A DNA stretch of 36,627 nt from Saccoglossus kowalevskii. Taxonomy: Eukaryota; Hemichordata; Enteropneusta; Harrimaniidae. Within the stretch, counting starts at the first letter, position 1, and the number at the start of each line of letters is the position of its first letter. The DNA is taken from contig NW_003107670.1 in the NCBI RefSeq assembly GCF_000003605.2, positions 1 through 36,627 on the forward strand. Direction: 5' to 3'. The notes beneath the pieces are model-generated. The model did not search any database, was not told the DNA's origin, and saw only the letters and a program-made list of their open reading frames with translations. Of the stretch, positions 19,779-30,190 are shown piece after piece. The position numbers were made by a program, and so were the translations under genes.

Positions 19779-19848
19779 TGACCACAATGTCACTCGGACC
19801 GCAATTATGTGATTCGATGTCACATGCCTTATTCGTTGGTATTTTATG
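19779..19848 (-). pseudogene. tRNA-Arg relic, A type
   Basis: ttgtaat form with downstream caagctg. Confidence 0.76.
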
Positions 19849-20076
19849 TTGTAATAGTATTTTGCGTTTTTTTTTTATAGTGCCACAAGCTGTTTTATAT
19901 GTCTAGATCCTAAAATTCCTGTCTAATTGACTGACTCATCTGATCCAGCACATCAATGTTATCTCTTTAATTTCGCAAATTCTTATCCGCTAACAGTATT
20001 CACGACGTATTTTTTTATTGAGTGCAGCTGGTGTTCTTGTGCAATCTTGCAGAAAACTAAATCGTAGCAGCCAATA

Positions 20077-20149
20077 CGACCCCGACAGGACTCGAACCCG
20101 CAATCTTCTGATTTGAAGTCAGACGCCTTATCCATTAGGCCACGGAGTC
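20077..20149 (-). tRNA. tRNA with UCA anticodon on a near-perfect tRNA-Arg body
   Basis: G36 to A (plus-strand t at 20114) gives loop CTTCAAA and anticodon UCA, which pairs with the UGA stop codon. The only other change is C63 to U, a G51.U63 wobble. Acceptor, D, anticodon and T stems, A box, exact B box and TTTT terminator (20053-20056) are all intact. At 73 nt it is not a selenocysteine tRNA, which is longer with an extended acceptor and long variable arm. It would be scored as a suppressor-type tRNA. The next two copies in the same local family (20455, 20833) keep UCG. The change is a CG to TG transition on the plus strand, so recent CpG decay is the simplest source. Confidence 0.88.
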
Positions 20150-20277
20150 TTAAGTACATCTTCATACTGTGCCATCTAATTTTTTTTACGAATTCCTATT
20201 TACCTGGATAATTGAATATGTCGTTGGGTTCTGCACATCCCCATATTTGCGAATTAGCACCTGGTGAATTTATTCTT

Positions 20278-20282
20278 GATCT
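20278..20282. other. Deletion joint: 378-bp short unit, first copy
   Basis: ttattcttga runs straight into tctagatccta. The degenerate half and its left flank (about 188 bp) are absent. Confidence 0.85.
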
Positions 20283-20454
20283 AGATCCTAAAATTCCTGT
20301 CTAATTGACTGACTCATCTGATCCAGCACATCAATGTTATCTCTTTAATTTCACAAATTCTTATCCGCTAACAGTATTCACGACGTATTTTTTTATTGAG
20401 TGCAGCTGGTGTTCTTGTGCAATCTTGCAGAAAACTAAATCGTAGCAGCCAATA

Positions 20455-20527
20455 CGACCCCGACAGGACTCGAACCCGCAATCTTCTGATTCGAAGTCAG
20501 ACGCCTTATCCATTAGGCCACGGAGTC
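20455..20527 (-). tRNA. tRNA-Arg (UCG), C63U
   Basis: One wobble change. It lies between two 378-bp short units. Confidence 0.93.
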
Positions 20528-20654
20528 TTAAGTACATCTTCATACTGTGCCATCTAATTTTTTTTACGAATTCCTATTTACCTGGATAATTGAATATGTC
20601 GTTGGGTTCTGCACATCCCCATATTTGCGAATTAGCACCTGGTGAATTTATTCT

Positions 20655-20659
20655 TGATC
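20655..20659. other. Deletion joint: 378-bp short unit, second copy
   Basis: Same joint, base for base, as at 20279. The spacing is again 378 bp, so the deleted unit was copied in tandem after the deletion arose. Confidence 0.85.
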
Positions 20660-20832
20660 TAGATCCTAAAATTCCTGTCTAATTGACTGACTCATCTGAT
20701 CCAGCACATCAATGTTATCTCTTTAATTTCGCAAATTCTTATCCGCTAACAGTATTTACGACGTATTTTTTTATTGAGTGCAGCTGGTGTTCTTGTGCAA
20801 TCTTGCAGAAAACTAAATCGTAGCAGCCAATA

Positions 20833-20905
20833 CGACCCCGACAGGACTCGAACCCGCAATCTTCTGATTCGAAGTCGGACGCCTTATCCATTAGGCCACG
20901 GAGTC
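20833..20905 (-). tRNA. tRNA-Arg (UCG), C63U and U29C
   Basis: U29 to C puts a C/A mismatch in the middle of the anticodon stem; C63 to U is a wobble. Confidence 0.85.
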
Positions 20906-21108
20906 TTAAGTACATCTTCATACTGTGCCATCTAATTTTTTTTACGAATTCCTATTTACCTGGATAATTGAATATGTCGTTGGGTTCTGCACATCCCCAT
21001 ATTTGCGAATTAGCACCTGGTGAATTTATTCTTGAAATAGTTGCATGTTTGGCTGTGACAGGTGTAGCAGTTCAATTTTGCAGAACACACAATTATTGCG
21101 TCGCCATA

Positions 21109-21178
21109 CGACCACGATCTGACTCGGACCGCAATTATGTGATTCGATGTCACATGCCTCATTCGTTGGTATTTTATG
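21109..21178 (-). pseudogene. tRNA-Arg relic, C type
   Basis: cgatctgac and cctcattcg. Confidence 0.76.
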
Positions 21179-21398
21179 TAATAGTATTTTGCGTTTTTTT
21201 ATAGTGCCACAAGGTGTTTTATGTCTAGATCCTAAAATTCCTGTCTAATTGACTGACTCATCTGATCCAGCACATCAATGTTATCTCTTTAATTTCGCAA
21301 ATTCTTATCCGCTAACAGTATTTACGACGTATTTTTTTATTGAGTGCAGCTGGTGTTCTTGTGCAATCTTGCAGAAAACTAAATCGTAGCAGCAAATA

Positions 21399-21471
21399 CG
21401 ACCCCGACGGCACTCGAACGCGCAATCTTCTGATTCGAAGTCAGACGCCTTATCCATTAGGCCACGGAGTC
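21399..21471 (-). tRNA. tRNA-Arg (UCG), broken T stem
   Basis: C61 to G and G52 to C spoil the two T-stem pairs next to the loop and the B box. Probable pseudogene. Confidence 0.75.
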
Positions 21472-21673
21472 TTAAGTACATCTTCATCCTGTGCCATCTA
21501 ATTTTTTTACGAATTCCTATTTACCTGGATAATTGAATAAGTCGTTGGGTTCTGCACATCCCCATATTTGCGAATTTGCACCTGCTAAATTTATTCTTGA
21601 AATAGTTGCATGTTAGGCTGTGACAGGTGTAGCAGTTCAATTTTGCAGAACACACAATTATTGCATCGCCATA

Positions 21674-21743
21674 TGACCACAATGTCACTCGGACCGCAAT
21701 TATGTGATTCGTTGTCACATGCCTTATTCGTTGGTATTTTATG
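21674..21743 (-). pseudogene. tRNA-Arg relic, A type
   Basis: gattcgttgtcac: loop base changed, as at 27303. Confidence 0.76.
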
Positions 21744-21952
21744 TAATAGTATTTTGCATTGTTTTTTTATAGTGCCACAAGGTGTTTTATATGTCTAGAT
21801 CCTAAAATTCCTGTATAATTACTGACTCATCTGATCCAGCACATCAATGTTATCTCTTTAATTTCGCAAATTCTTATCCGCTAACAGTATTTATTAAGTG
21901 CAGCTGGTGTTCTTGTTCAATCTTGCAGAAAACTAAATCGTAGCAGCCAATA

Positions 21953-22025
21953 CGACCCCGACGGGACTCGAACCCGCAATCTTCTGATTCGAAGTCAGAC
22001 GCCTTATCCATTAGGCCAAGGAGTT
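21953..22025 (-). tRNA. tRNA-Arg (UCG), G1A and G7U
   Basis: Twin of the 14964 copy in sequence and flanks. Confidence 0.82.
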
Positions 22026-22228
22026 TTAAGTACATTTTCATCCTGTGCCATCTAATTTTTTTTTACGAATTCCTATTTACCTGAATAATTGAATATGTCG
22101 TTGAGTTCTGCACATCCCCATATTTGCGAATTAGCACCTGGTGAATTTATTCTTGAAATAGTTGCATGTTTAGCTGTGACAGGTGTAGCAGTTCAATTTT
22201 GCGAACACACAATTATTGCGTCGCCATA

Positions 22229-22298
22229 CGACCACGATGTGACTCGGACCGCAATTATGTGATTCGATGTCACATGCCTTAATCATTGGTATTTTATG
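22229..22298 (-). pseudogene. tRNA-Arg relic, C type, hybrid unit
   Basis: Left side matches the 15239 unit (gcgaacac), right side matches the 15804 unit (ccttaatc, caagctg). Confidence 0.77.
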
Positions 22299-22522
22299 TA
22301 ATAGTATTTTGCGTTTTTTTTTATAGTGCCACAAGCTGTTTTATATGTCTAGATCCTAAAATTCCTGTCTAATTGACTGACTCATCTGATCCAGCACATC
22401 AATGTTATCTCTTTAATTTCGCAAATTCTTATCCGCTAACAGTATTCACGACGTATTTTTTTATTGAGTGCAGCTGATGTTCTTGTGCAATCTTGCAGAA
22501 AACTAAATCGTAGCAGCCAATA

Positions 22523-22595
22523 CGACCCCGACGGGACTCGAATCCGAAATCTTCTGATTTGAAGTCAGACGCCTTATCCATTAGGCCACGGAGTA
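22523..22595 (-). tRNA. tRNA-Arg-like with UCA anticodon, degraded
   Basis: UCA anticodon (plus t at 22560) with G53 to A, G49 to U and G1 to U. Counterpart of the 16098 copy, 6425 bp away. Confidence 0.75.
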
Positions 22596-22798
22596 TTAAG
22601 TACATCTTCACCCTGTGCCATCTATTTTTTTTTACGAATTCCTATTTACCTGGATAATTGAATATGTCGTTGGGTTCTGCACATCCCCATATTTGCGAAT
22701 TAGCATCTGGTGAATTTATTCTTGAAATAGTTGCATGTTTGGCTGTGACAGGTGTAGCAGTTCAATTTTGCAGAACACACAATTATTGCGTCGCCATA

Positions 22799-22868
22799 CG
22801 ACCACGATGTGACTCGGACCGCAATTATGTGATTCGATGTCACATGCCTTAATCATTGGTATTTTATG
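22799..22868 (-). pseudogene. tRNA-Arg relic, C type
   Basis: ccttaatc form, counterpart of 16375. Confidence 0.77.
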
Positions 22869-23088
22869 TAATAGTGTTTTGCGTTTTTTTATAGTGCCAC
22901 AAGGTGTTTTATGTCTAGATCCTAAAATTCCTGTCTAATTGACTGCCTCATCTGATCCAGCACATCAATGTTATCTCTTTAATTTCGCAAATTCTTATCC
23001 GCTAACAGTATTCACGACGTATTTTTTTATTGAGTGCAGCTGATGTTCTTGTGCAATCTTGCAGAAAACTAAATCGTAGCAGCCAATA

Positions 23089-23161
23089 CGACCCCGACGG
23101 GACTCGAATCCGAAATCTTCTGATTTGAAGTCAGACGCCTTATCCATTAGGCCACGGAGTA
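23089..23161 (-). tRNA. tRNA-Arg-like with UCA anticodon, degraded
   Basis: Same changes as the 22523 copy (plus t at 23126). Counterpart of the 16665 copy, 6424 bp away. Confidence 0.75.
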
Positions 23162-23364
23162 TTAAGTACATCTTCATCCTGTGCCATCTATTTTTTTTTA
23201 CGAATTCCTATTTACCTGGATAATTGAATATGTCGTTGGGTTCTGCACATCCCCATATTTGCGAATTAGCATCTGGTGAATTTATTCTTGAAATAGTTGC
23301 ATGTTTGGCTGTGACAGGTGTAGCAGTTCAATTTTGCAGAACACACAATTATTGCGTCGCCATA

Positions 23365-23434
23365 CGACCACGATGTGACTCGGACCGCAATTATGTGATT
23401 CGATGTCACATGCCTTAATCATTGGTATTTTATG
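23365..23434 (-). pseudogene. tRNA-Arg relic, C type
   Basis: ccttaatc form, counterpart of 16942. Confidence 0.77.
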
Positions 23435-23654
23435 TAATAGTGTTTTGCGTTTTTTTATAGTGCCACAAGGTGTTTTATGTCTAGATCCTAAAATTCCTGT
23501 CTAATTGACTGCCTCATCTGATCCAGCACATCAATGTTATCTCTTTAATTTCGCAAATTCTTATCCGCTAACAGTATTTACGACGTATTTTTTTATTGAG
23601 TGCAGCTGGTGTTCTTGTGCAATCTTCCAGAAAACTAAATCGTAGCAGCCAATA

Positions 23655-23727
23655 CGACCCCGACAGGACTTGAACCCGCAATCTTCTGATTCGAAGTCAG
23701 ACGCCTTATCCATTAGGCCACGGAGTC
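23655..23727 (-). tRNA. tRNA-Arg (UCG), C63U and G57A
   Basis: Twin of the 17232 copy. The trailer has cttccagaaaac in place of cttgcagaaaac; the terminator is kept. Confidence 0.9.
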
Positions 23728-23930
23728 TTAAGTACATCTTCATACTGTGCCATCTAATTTTTTTTACGAATTCCTATTTACCTGGATAATTGAATATGTC
23801 GTTGGGTTCTGCACATCCCCATATTAGCGAATTAGCACCTGGTGAATTTATTCTTGAAATAGTTGCATGTTTGGCTGTGACAGGTGTAGCAGTTCAATTT
23901 TGCAGAACACACAATTATTGCGTCGCCATA

Positions 23931-24000
23931 CGACCACGATGTGACTCGGACCGCAATTATGTGATTCGATGTCACATGCTTTATTCATTGGTATTTTATG
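23931..24000 (-). pseudogene. tRNA-Arg relic, C type
   Basis: atgctttattc form, counterpart of 17508. Confidence 0.77.
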
Positions 24001-24205
24001 TAATAGTGTTTTGCGTTTTTTATAGTGCCACAAGGTGTTTTATGTCTAGAATCCTAAAATTCCTGTATAATTTACTGACTCATCTGATCCAGCACATCAA
24101 TGTTATCTCTTTAATTTCGCAAATTCTTATCCGCTAACAGTATTTATTAAGTGCAGCTGGTGTTCTTGTGCAATCTTGCAGAAAACTAAATCGTAGCAGC
24201 CCATA

Positions 24206-24278
24206 TGACCCCGACGGGACTCGAACCCGCAATCTTCTGATTCGAAGTCAGACGCCTTATCCATTAGGCCACGGAGTC
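24206..24278 (-). tRNA. tRNA-Arg (UCG), discriminator A73
   Basis: Consensus over 1-72 with G73 changed to A (plus atatgacc for atacgacc, a CpG-type change). The same change is at 34915 and 35464. Confidence 0.93.
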
Positions 24279-24480
24279 TTAAGTACATCTTCATCCTGTG
24301 CCATCTAATTTTTTTACGAATTCCTATTTACCTGGATAATTGAATAAGTCGTTGGGTTCTGCACATCCCCATATTTGCGAATTTGCACCTGCTAAATTTA
24401 TTCTTGAAATAGTTGCATGTTTGGCTGTGACAGGTGTAGCAGTTCAATTTTGCAGAACACACAATTATTGCATCACCATA

Positions 24481-24550
24481 TGACCACAATGTCACTCGGA
24501 CCGCAATTATGTGATTCGATGTCACATGCCTTATTCGTTGGTATTTTATG
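24481..24550 (-). pseudogene. tRNA-Arg relic, A type
   Basis: gcatcacc upstream. Confidence 0.76.
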
Positions 24551-24759
24551 TAATAGTATTTTGCGTTTTTGTTTATAGTGCCACAAGGTGTTTTATATGT
24601 CTAGATCCTAAAATTCCTGTATAATTTACTGACTCATCTGATCCAGCACATCAATGTTATCTCTTTAATTTCGCAAATTCTTATCCGCTAACAGTATTTA
24701 TTAAGTGCAGCTGGTGTTCTTGTGCAATCTTGCAGAAAACTAAATCGTAGCAGCCAATA

Positions 24760-24833
24760 CGACCCCGACAGGGACTCGAACCCGCAATCTTCTGATTCGA
24801 AGTCAGACGCCTTATCCATTAGACCACGGAGTC
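24760..24833 (-). tRNA. tRNA-Arg (UCG), 74 nt with T-stem insertion
   Basis: Extra base at plus 24770, as in the 87 copy, plus C11 to U (U.G wobble in the D stem). Confidence 0.83.
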
Positions 24834-25036
24834 TTAAGTACATCTTCGTCCTGTGCCATCTAATTTTTTTTACGAATTCCTATTTACCTGAATAATTGAA
24901 TATGTCGTTGAGTTCTGCACATCCCCATATTTGCGAATTAGCACCTGGTGAATTTATTCTTGAAATAGTTGCATGTTTAGCTGTGACAGGTGTAGCAGTT
25001 CAATTTTGCAGAACACACAATTATTGCGTCGCTATA

Positions 25037-25106
25037 CGACCACGATGTGACTCGGACCGCAATTATGTGATTCGATGTCACATGCCTTATTCATTGGTAT
25101 TTTATG
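25037..25106 (-). pseudogene. tRNA-Arg relic, C type
   Basis: As 364; tail gttttcgtatt lacks a g. Confidence 0.77.
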
Positions 25107-25326
25107 TAATAGTGTTTTCGTATTTTTTATAGTGCCACAAGGTGTTTTATGTCTAGATCCTAAAATTCCTGTCTAATTGACTGACTCATCTGATCCAGCA
25201 CATCAATGTTATCTCTTTAATTTCGCAAATTCTTATCCGCTAACAGTATTTACGACGTATTTTTTTATTGAGTGCAGCTGGTGTTCTTGTGCAATCTTGC
25301 AGAAAACTAAATCGTAGCAGCCAATA

Positions 25327-25399
25327 CGACCCCGACGGGACTCGAACCCGCAATCTTCTGATTCGAAGTCAGACGCCTTATCCATTAGGCCACGGAGTC
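25327..25399 (-). tRNA. tRNA-Arg (UCG), consensus copy
   Basis: Identical to the 3468 copy. Ordinary flanks. Confidence 0.95.
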
Positions 25400-25602
25400 T
25401 TAAGTACATCTTCATCTTGTGCCATCTAATTTTTTTACAGAATTCCTATTTACCTGGATAATTGAATAAGTCGTTGGGTTCTGCACATCCCCATCTTTGC
25501 GAATTTGCACCTGCTAAATTTATTCTTGAAATAGTTGCATGTTTGGCTGTGACAGGTGTAGCAGTTCAATTTTGCAGAACACACAATTATTGCATCGCCA
25601 TA

Positions 25603-25672
25603 TGACCACAATGTCACTCGGACCGCAATTATGTGATTCGATGTCGCATGACTTATTCGTTGGTATTTTATG
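25603..25672 (-). pseudogene. tRNA-Arg relic, A type
   Basis: gtcgcatgactta: two changes in the anticodon to D-arm stretch. Confidence 0.75.
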
Positions 25673-25890
25673 TAATAGTGTTTTGCGTTTTTTTATAGTG
25701 CCACAAGGTGTTTTATGTCTAGATCCTAAAATTCCTGTCTAATTGACTGACTCATCTGATCCAGCACATCAATGTTATCTCTTTAATTTCGCAAATTCTT
25801 ATCCGCTAACAGTATTTACGACGTATTTTTATTGAGTGCAGCTGGTGTTCTTGTGCAATCTTGCAGAAAACTAAATCGTAGCAGCAAATA

Positions 25891-25963
25891 CAACCCCGAC
25901 GGGACTCGAACCCGCAATCTTCTGATTCGAAGTCAGACGCCTTATCCATTAGGCCACGGAGTC
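25891..25963 (-). tRNA. tRNA-Arg (UCG), C72U
   Basis: One change, giving a G1.U72 wobble at the acceptor end. The leader has ttaggtac. Confidence 0.91.
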
Positions 25964-26165
25964 TTAGGTACATCTTCATCCTGTGCCATCTAATTTTTTT
26001 ACGAATTCCTATTTACCTGGATAATTGAATAAGTCGTTGGGTTCTGCACATCCCCATCTTTGCGAATTTGCACCTGCTAAATTTATTCTTGAAATAGTTG
26101 CATGTTTGGCTGTGACAGGTGTAGCAGTTCAATTTTGCAGAACACACAATTATTGCATCGCCATA

Positions 26166-26235
26166 TGACCACAATGTCACTCGGACCGCAATTATGTGAT
26201 TCGATGTCACATGCCTTATTCGTTGGTATTTTATG
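26166..26235 (-). pseudogene. tRNA-Arg relic, A type
   Basis: ttgtaat form. Confidence 0.76.
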
Positions 26236-26463
26236 TTGTAATAGTATTTTGCGTTTTTTTTTTATAGTGCCACAAGGTGTTTTATATGTCTAGATCCTAA
26301 AATTCCTGTATAATTTACTGACTCATCTGATCCAGCACATCAATGTTATCTCTTTAATTTCGCAAATTCTTATCCGCTAACAGTATTCACGACGTATTTT
26401 TTTATTGAGTGCAGCTGGTGTTCTTGTGCAATCTTGCAGAAAACTAAATCGTAGCAGCCAATA

Positions 26464-26536
26464 CGACCCCGACGGGACTCGAACCCGCAATCTTCTGATT
26501 CGAAGTCAGACGCCTTATCCATTAGGCCACGGAGTC
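26464..26536 (-). tRNA. tRNA-Arg (UCG), consensus copy
   Basis: Identical to the 3468 copy. The leader reads cttcattctg. Confidence 0.95.
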
Positions 26537-26738
26537 TTAAGTACATCTTCATTCTGTGCCATCTAATTTTTTTACGAATTCCTATTTACCTGGATAATTG
26601 AATATGTCGTTGGGTTCTGCACATCCCCGTATTTGCGAATTTGCACCTGGTAAATTTATTCTTGAAATAGTTGCATGTTTGGCTGTGACAGGTGTAGCAG
26701 TTCAATTTTGCAGAACACACAATTATTGCATCGCAATA

Positions 26739-26808
26739 CGACCACAATGTGACTCGGACCGCAATTATGTGATTCGATGTCACATGCCTTATTCATTGGC
26801 ATTTTATG
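26739..26808 (-). pseudogene. tRNA-Arg relic, mixed type
   Basis: tacgac with caatg; cattggcattttatgg tail. Confidence 0.75.
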
Positions 26809-27027
26809 GAATAGTGTTTTGCGTTTTTTTATAGTGCAACAAGGTGTTTTATGTCTAGATCCTAAAATTCCTGTCTAATTGACTGACTCATCTGATCCAG
26901 CACATCAATGTTATCTCTTTAATTTCGCAAATTCTTATCCGCTAACAGTATTTACGACGTATTTTTTATTGAGTGCAGCTGGTGTTCTTGTGCAATCTTG
27001 CAGAAAACTAAATCGTAGCAGCCAATA

Positions 27028-27100
27028 CGACCCCGACGGGACTCGAACCCGCAATCTTCTGATTCGAAGTCAGACGCCTTATCCATTAGGCCACGGAGTC
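27028..27100 (-). tRNA. tRNA-Arg (UCG), consensus copy
   Basis: Identical to the 3468 copy, with a one-base shorter T run in the trailer-side flank. Confidence 0.95.
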
Positions 27101-27302
27101 TTAAGTACATCTTCATCCTGTGCCATCTAATTTTTTTACGAATTCCTATTTACCTGGATAATTGAATAAGTCGTTGGGTTCTGCACATCCCCATATTTGC
27201 GAATTTGCACCTGCTAAATTTATTCTTGAAATAGTTGCATGTTTGGCTGTGACAGGTGTAGCAGTTCAATTTTGCAGAACACACAATTATTGCATCGCCA
27301 TA

Positions 27303-27372
27303 TGACCACAATGTCACTCGGACCGCAATTATGTGATTCGTTGTCACATGCCTTATTCGTTGGTATTTTATG
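27303..27372 (-). pseudogene. tRNA-Arg relic, A type
   Basis: gattcgttgtcac, as 21674. Confidence 0.76.
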
Positions 27373-27582
27373 TAATAGTATTTTGCGTTTTTTTTTTATA
27401 GTGCCACAAGGTGTTTTATATGTCTAGATCCTAAAATTCCTGTATAATTTGCTGACTCATCTGATCCAGCACATCAATGTTATCTCTTTAATTTCGCAAA
27501 TTCTTATCCGCTAACAGTATTTATTAAGTGCAGCTGGTGTTCTTGTTCAATCTTGCAGAAAACTAAATCGTAGCAGCCAATA

Positions 27583-27655
27583 CGACCCCGACGGGACTCG
27601 AACCCGCAATCTTCTGATTCGAAGTCAGACGCCTTATCCATTAGGCCACGGAGTC
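27583..27655 (-). tRNA. tRNA-Arg (UCG), consensus copy
   Basis: Identical to the 3468 copy. It has the cttgttcaatc trailer of the 14964 family but a normal acceptor end, which suggests a recombinant unit. Confidence 0.95.
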
Positions 27656-27857
27656 TTAAGTACATCTTCATCCTGTGCCATCTAATTTTTTTACGAATTC
27701 CTATTTACCTGGATAATTGAATAAGTCGTTGGGTTCTGCACATCCCCATATTTGCGAATTTGAACCTGCTAAATTTATTCTTGAAATAGTTGCATGTTTG
27801 GCTGTGACAGGTGTAGCAGTTCAATTTTGCAGAACACACAATTATTGCATCGCCATA

Positions 27858-27927
27858 CGACCACAATGTCACTCGGACCGCAATTATGTGATTCGATGTC
27901 ACATGCCTTATTCATTGTTATTTTATG
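27858..27927 (-). pseudogene. tRNA-Arg relic, mixed type
   Basis: tacgac, caatgtcac, cattgtt. Confidence 0.76.
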
Positions 27928-28146
27928 TAATAGTGTTTTGCGTTTTTTATAGTGCCACAAGGTGTTTTATGTCTAGATCCTAAAATTCCTGTCTAATTGA
28001 CTGACTCATCTGATCCAGCACATCAATTTTATCTCTTTAATTTCGCAAATTCTTATCCGCTAACAGTATTTACGACGTATTTTTTTATTGAGTGCAGCTG
28101 GTGTTCTTGTGCAATCTTGCAGAAAACTAAATCGTAGCAGCCAATA

Positions 28147-28219
28147 CGACCCCGACGGGACTCGAACCCGCAATCTTCTGATTCGAAGTCAGACGCCTTA
28201 TCCATTAGGCCACGGAGTC
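28147..28219 (-). tRNA. tRNA-Arg (UCG), consensus copy
   Basis: Identical to the 3468 copy. First member of a two-unit period of about 1131 bp. Confidence 0.95.
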
Positions 28220-28421
28220 TTAAGTACATCTTCATCCTGTGCCATCTAATTTTTTTACGAATTCCAATTTACCTGGATAATTGAATAAGTCGTTGGGTTC
28301 TGCACATCCCCATATTTGCGAATTTGCACCTGCTAAATTTATTCTTGAAATAGTTGCATGTTTGGCTGTGACAGGTGTAGCAGTTCAATTTTGCAGAACA
28401 CACAATTATTGCATCGCCATA

Positions 28422-28491
28422 TGACCACAATGTCACTCGGACCGCAATTATGTGATTCGATGTCACATGCCTCATTCGTTGGTATTTTATG
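28422..28491 (-). pseudogene. tRNA-Arg relic, A type
   Basis: cctcattcg form. Confidence 0.76.
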
Positions 28492-28714
28492 TAATAGTAT
28501 TTTGCGTTTTTTTTATAGTACCACAAGGTCTTTTATATGTCTAGATCCTAAAATTCCTGTCTAATTTACTGACTCATCAGATCCAGCACATCAATGTTAT
28601 CTCTTTAATTTCGCAAATTCTTATTCGCTAACAGTATTTACGACGTATTTTTTTATTGAGTGCAGCTGGTGTTCTTGTGCAATCTTGCAGAAAACTAAAT
28701 AGTAGCAGCAAATA

Positions 28715-28787
28715 CAACCCCGACGGCACTCGAACCCGCAATCTTCTGATTCGAAGTCAGACGCCTTATCCATTAGGCCACGGAGTC
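28715..28787 (-). tRNA. tRNA-Arg (UCG), C72U and C61G
   Basis: G1.U72 wobble plus loss of the G53-C61 pair. Related to the 2339 copy by the trailer agcaaata and the C61 change. Confidence 0.78.
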
Positions 28788-28989
28788 TTAAGTACATCTT
28801 CATCCTGTGCCATCTAATTTTTTTACGAATTCCTATTTACCTGGATAATTGAATAAGTCGTTGGGTCCTGCACATCCCCGTATTTGCGAATTTGCACCTG
28901 GTAAATTTATTCTTGAAATAGTTGCATGTTTGGCTGTGACAGGTGTAGCAGTTCAATTTTGCAGAACACACAATTATTGCATCGCCATA

Positions 28990-29059
28990 CGACCACAATG
29001 TGACTCGGACCGCAATTATGTGATTCGATGTCACATGCCTTATTCATTGTTATTTTATG
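28990..29059 (-). pseudogene. tRNA-Arg relic, mixed type
   Basis: tacgac, caatgtgac, cattgtt. Confidence 0.76.
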
Positions 29060-29278
29060 TAATAGTGTTTTGCGTTTTTTATAGTGCCACAAGGTGCTTT
29101 ATGTCTAGATCCTAAAATTCCTGTCTAATTGACTGACTCATCTGATCCAGCACATCAATGTTATCTCTTTAATTTCGCAAATTCTTATCCGCTAACAGTA
29201 TTTACGACGTATTTTTTTATTGAGTGCAGCTGGTGTTCTTGTGCAATCTTGCAGAAAACTAAATCGTAGCAGCCAATA

Positions 29279-29351
29279 CGACCCCGACGGGACTCGAACC
29301 CGCAATCTTCTGATTCGAAGTCAGACGCCTTATCCATTAGGCCACGGAGTC
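29279..29351 (-). tRNA. tRNA-Arg (UCG), consensus copy
   Basis: Identical to the 3468 copy; 1132 bp from the 28147 copy. Confidence 0.95.
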
Positions 29352-29553
29352 TTAAGTACATCTTCATCCTGTGCCATCTAATTTTTTTACGAATTCCTAT
29401 TTACCTGGATAATTGAATAAGTCGTTGGGTTCTGCACATCCCCATATTTGCGAATTTGAACCTGCTAAATTTATTCTTGAAATAGTTGCATGTTTGGCTG
29501 TGACAGGTGTAGCAGTTCAATTTTGCAGAACACACAATTATTGCATCGCCATA

Positions 29554-29623
29554 TGACCACAATGTCACTCGGACCGCAATTATGTGATTCGATGTCACAT
29601 GCCTCATTCGTTGGTATTTTATG
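29554..29623 (-). pseudogene. tRNA-Arg relic, A type
   Basis: cctcattcg form, 1132 bp from 28422. Confidence 0.76.
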
Positions 29624-29846
29624 TAATAGTATTTTGCGTTTTTTTTATAGTACCACAAAGTCTTTTATATGTCTAGATCCTAAAATTCCTGTCTAATTTA
29701 CTGACTCATCAGATCCAGCACATCAATGTTTATCTCTTTAATTTCGCAAATTCTTATTCGCTAACAGTATTTACGACGTATTTTTTTATTGAGTGCAGCT
29801 GGTGTTCTTGTGCAATCTGCAGAAAACTAAATCGTAGCAGCAAATA

Positions 29847-29919
29847 CGACCCCGACGGGACTCGAACCCGCAATCTTCTGATTCGAAGTCAGACGCCTTA
29901 TCCATTAGGCCACGGAGTC
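29847..29919 (-). tRNA. tRNA-Arg (UCG), consensus copy
   Basis: Consensus tRNA with the agcaaata trailer of the 28715 unit but without its C61 and C72 changes. Confidence 0.95.
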
Positions 29920-30120
29920 TTAAGTACATCTTCATCCTGTGCCATCTAATTTTTTACGAATTCCTATTTACCTGGATAATTGAATAAGTCGTTGGGTCCT
30001 GCACATCCCCGTATTTGCGAATTTGCACCTGGTAAATTTATTCTTGAAATAGTTGCATGTTTGGCTGTGACAGGTGTAGCAGTTCAATTTTGCAGAACAC
30101 ACAATTATTGCATCGCCATA

Positions 30121-30190
30121 CGACCACAATGTGACTCGGACCGCAATTATGTGATTCGATGTCACATGCCTTATTCATTGTTATTTTATG
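30121..30190 (-). pseudogene. tRNA-Arg relic, mixed type
   Basis: Copy of 28990, 1131 bp away. Confidence 0.76.

Larger units (their letters stand above)
22229..24045. repeat. Higher-order duplication, copy 2 (partner 15804-17625)
   Basis: Same ordered marks. Similarity ends near 24045, where the next flank turns to ctagaatcc and tgtataattt. Confidence 0.8.

Noticed and set aside
20077-20149. Selenocysteine tRNA, because of the UCA anticodon
   Set aside because: 73 nt with a 7-bp acceptor, 5-bp T stem and 5-nt variable loop. tRNA-Sec has a longer acceptor/T domain and a long variable arm.
23790-24137. Longest open frame in the window (115 aa)
   Set aside because: It is a repeat frame extended by a local one-base change near 24049 (ctagaatcc), not a separate gene.
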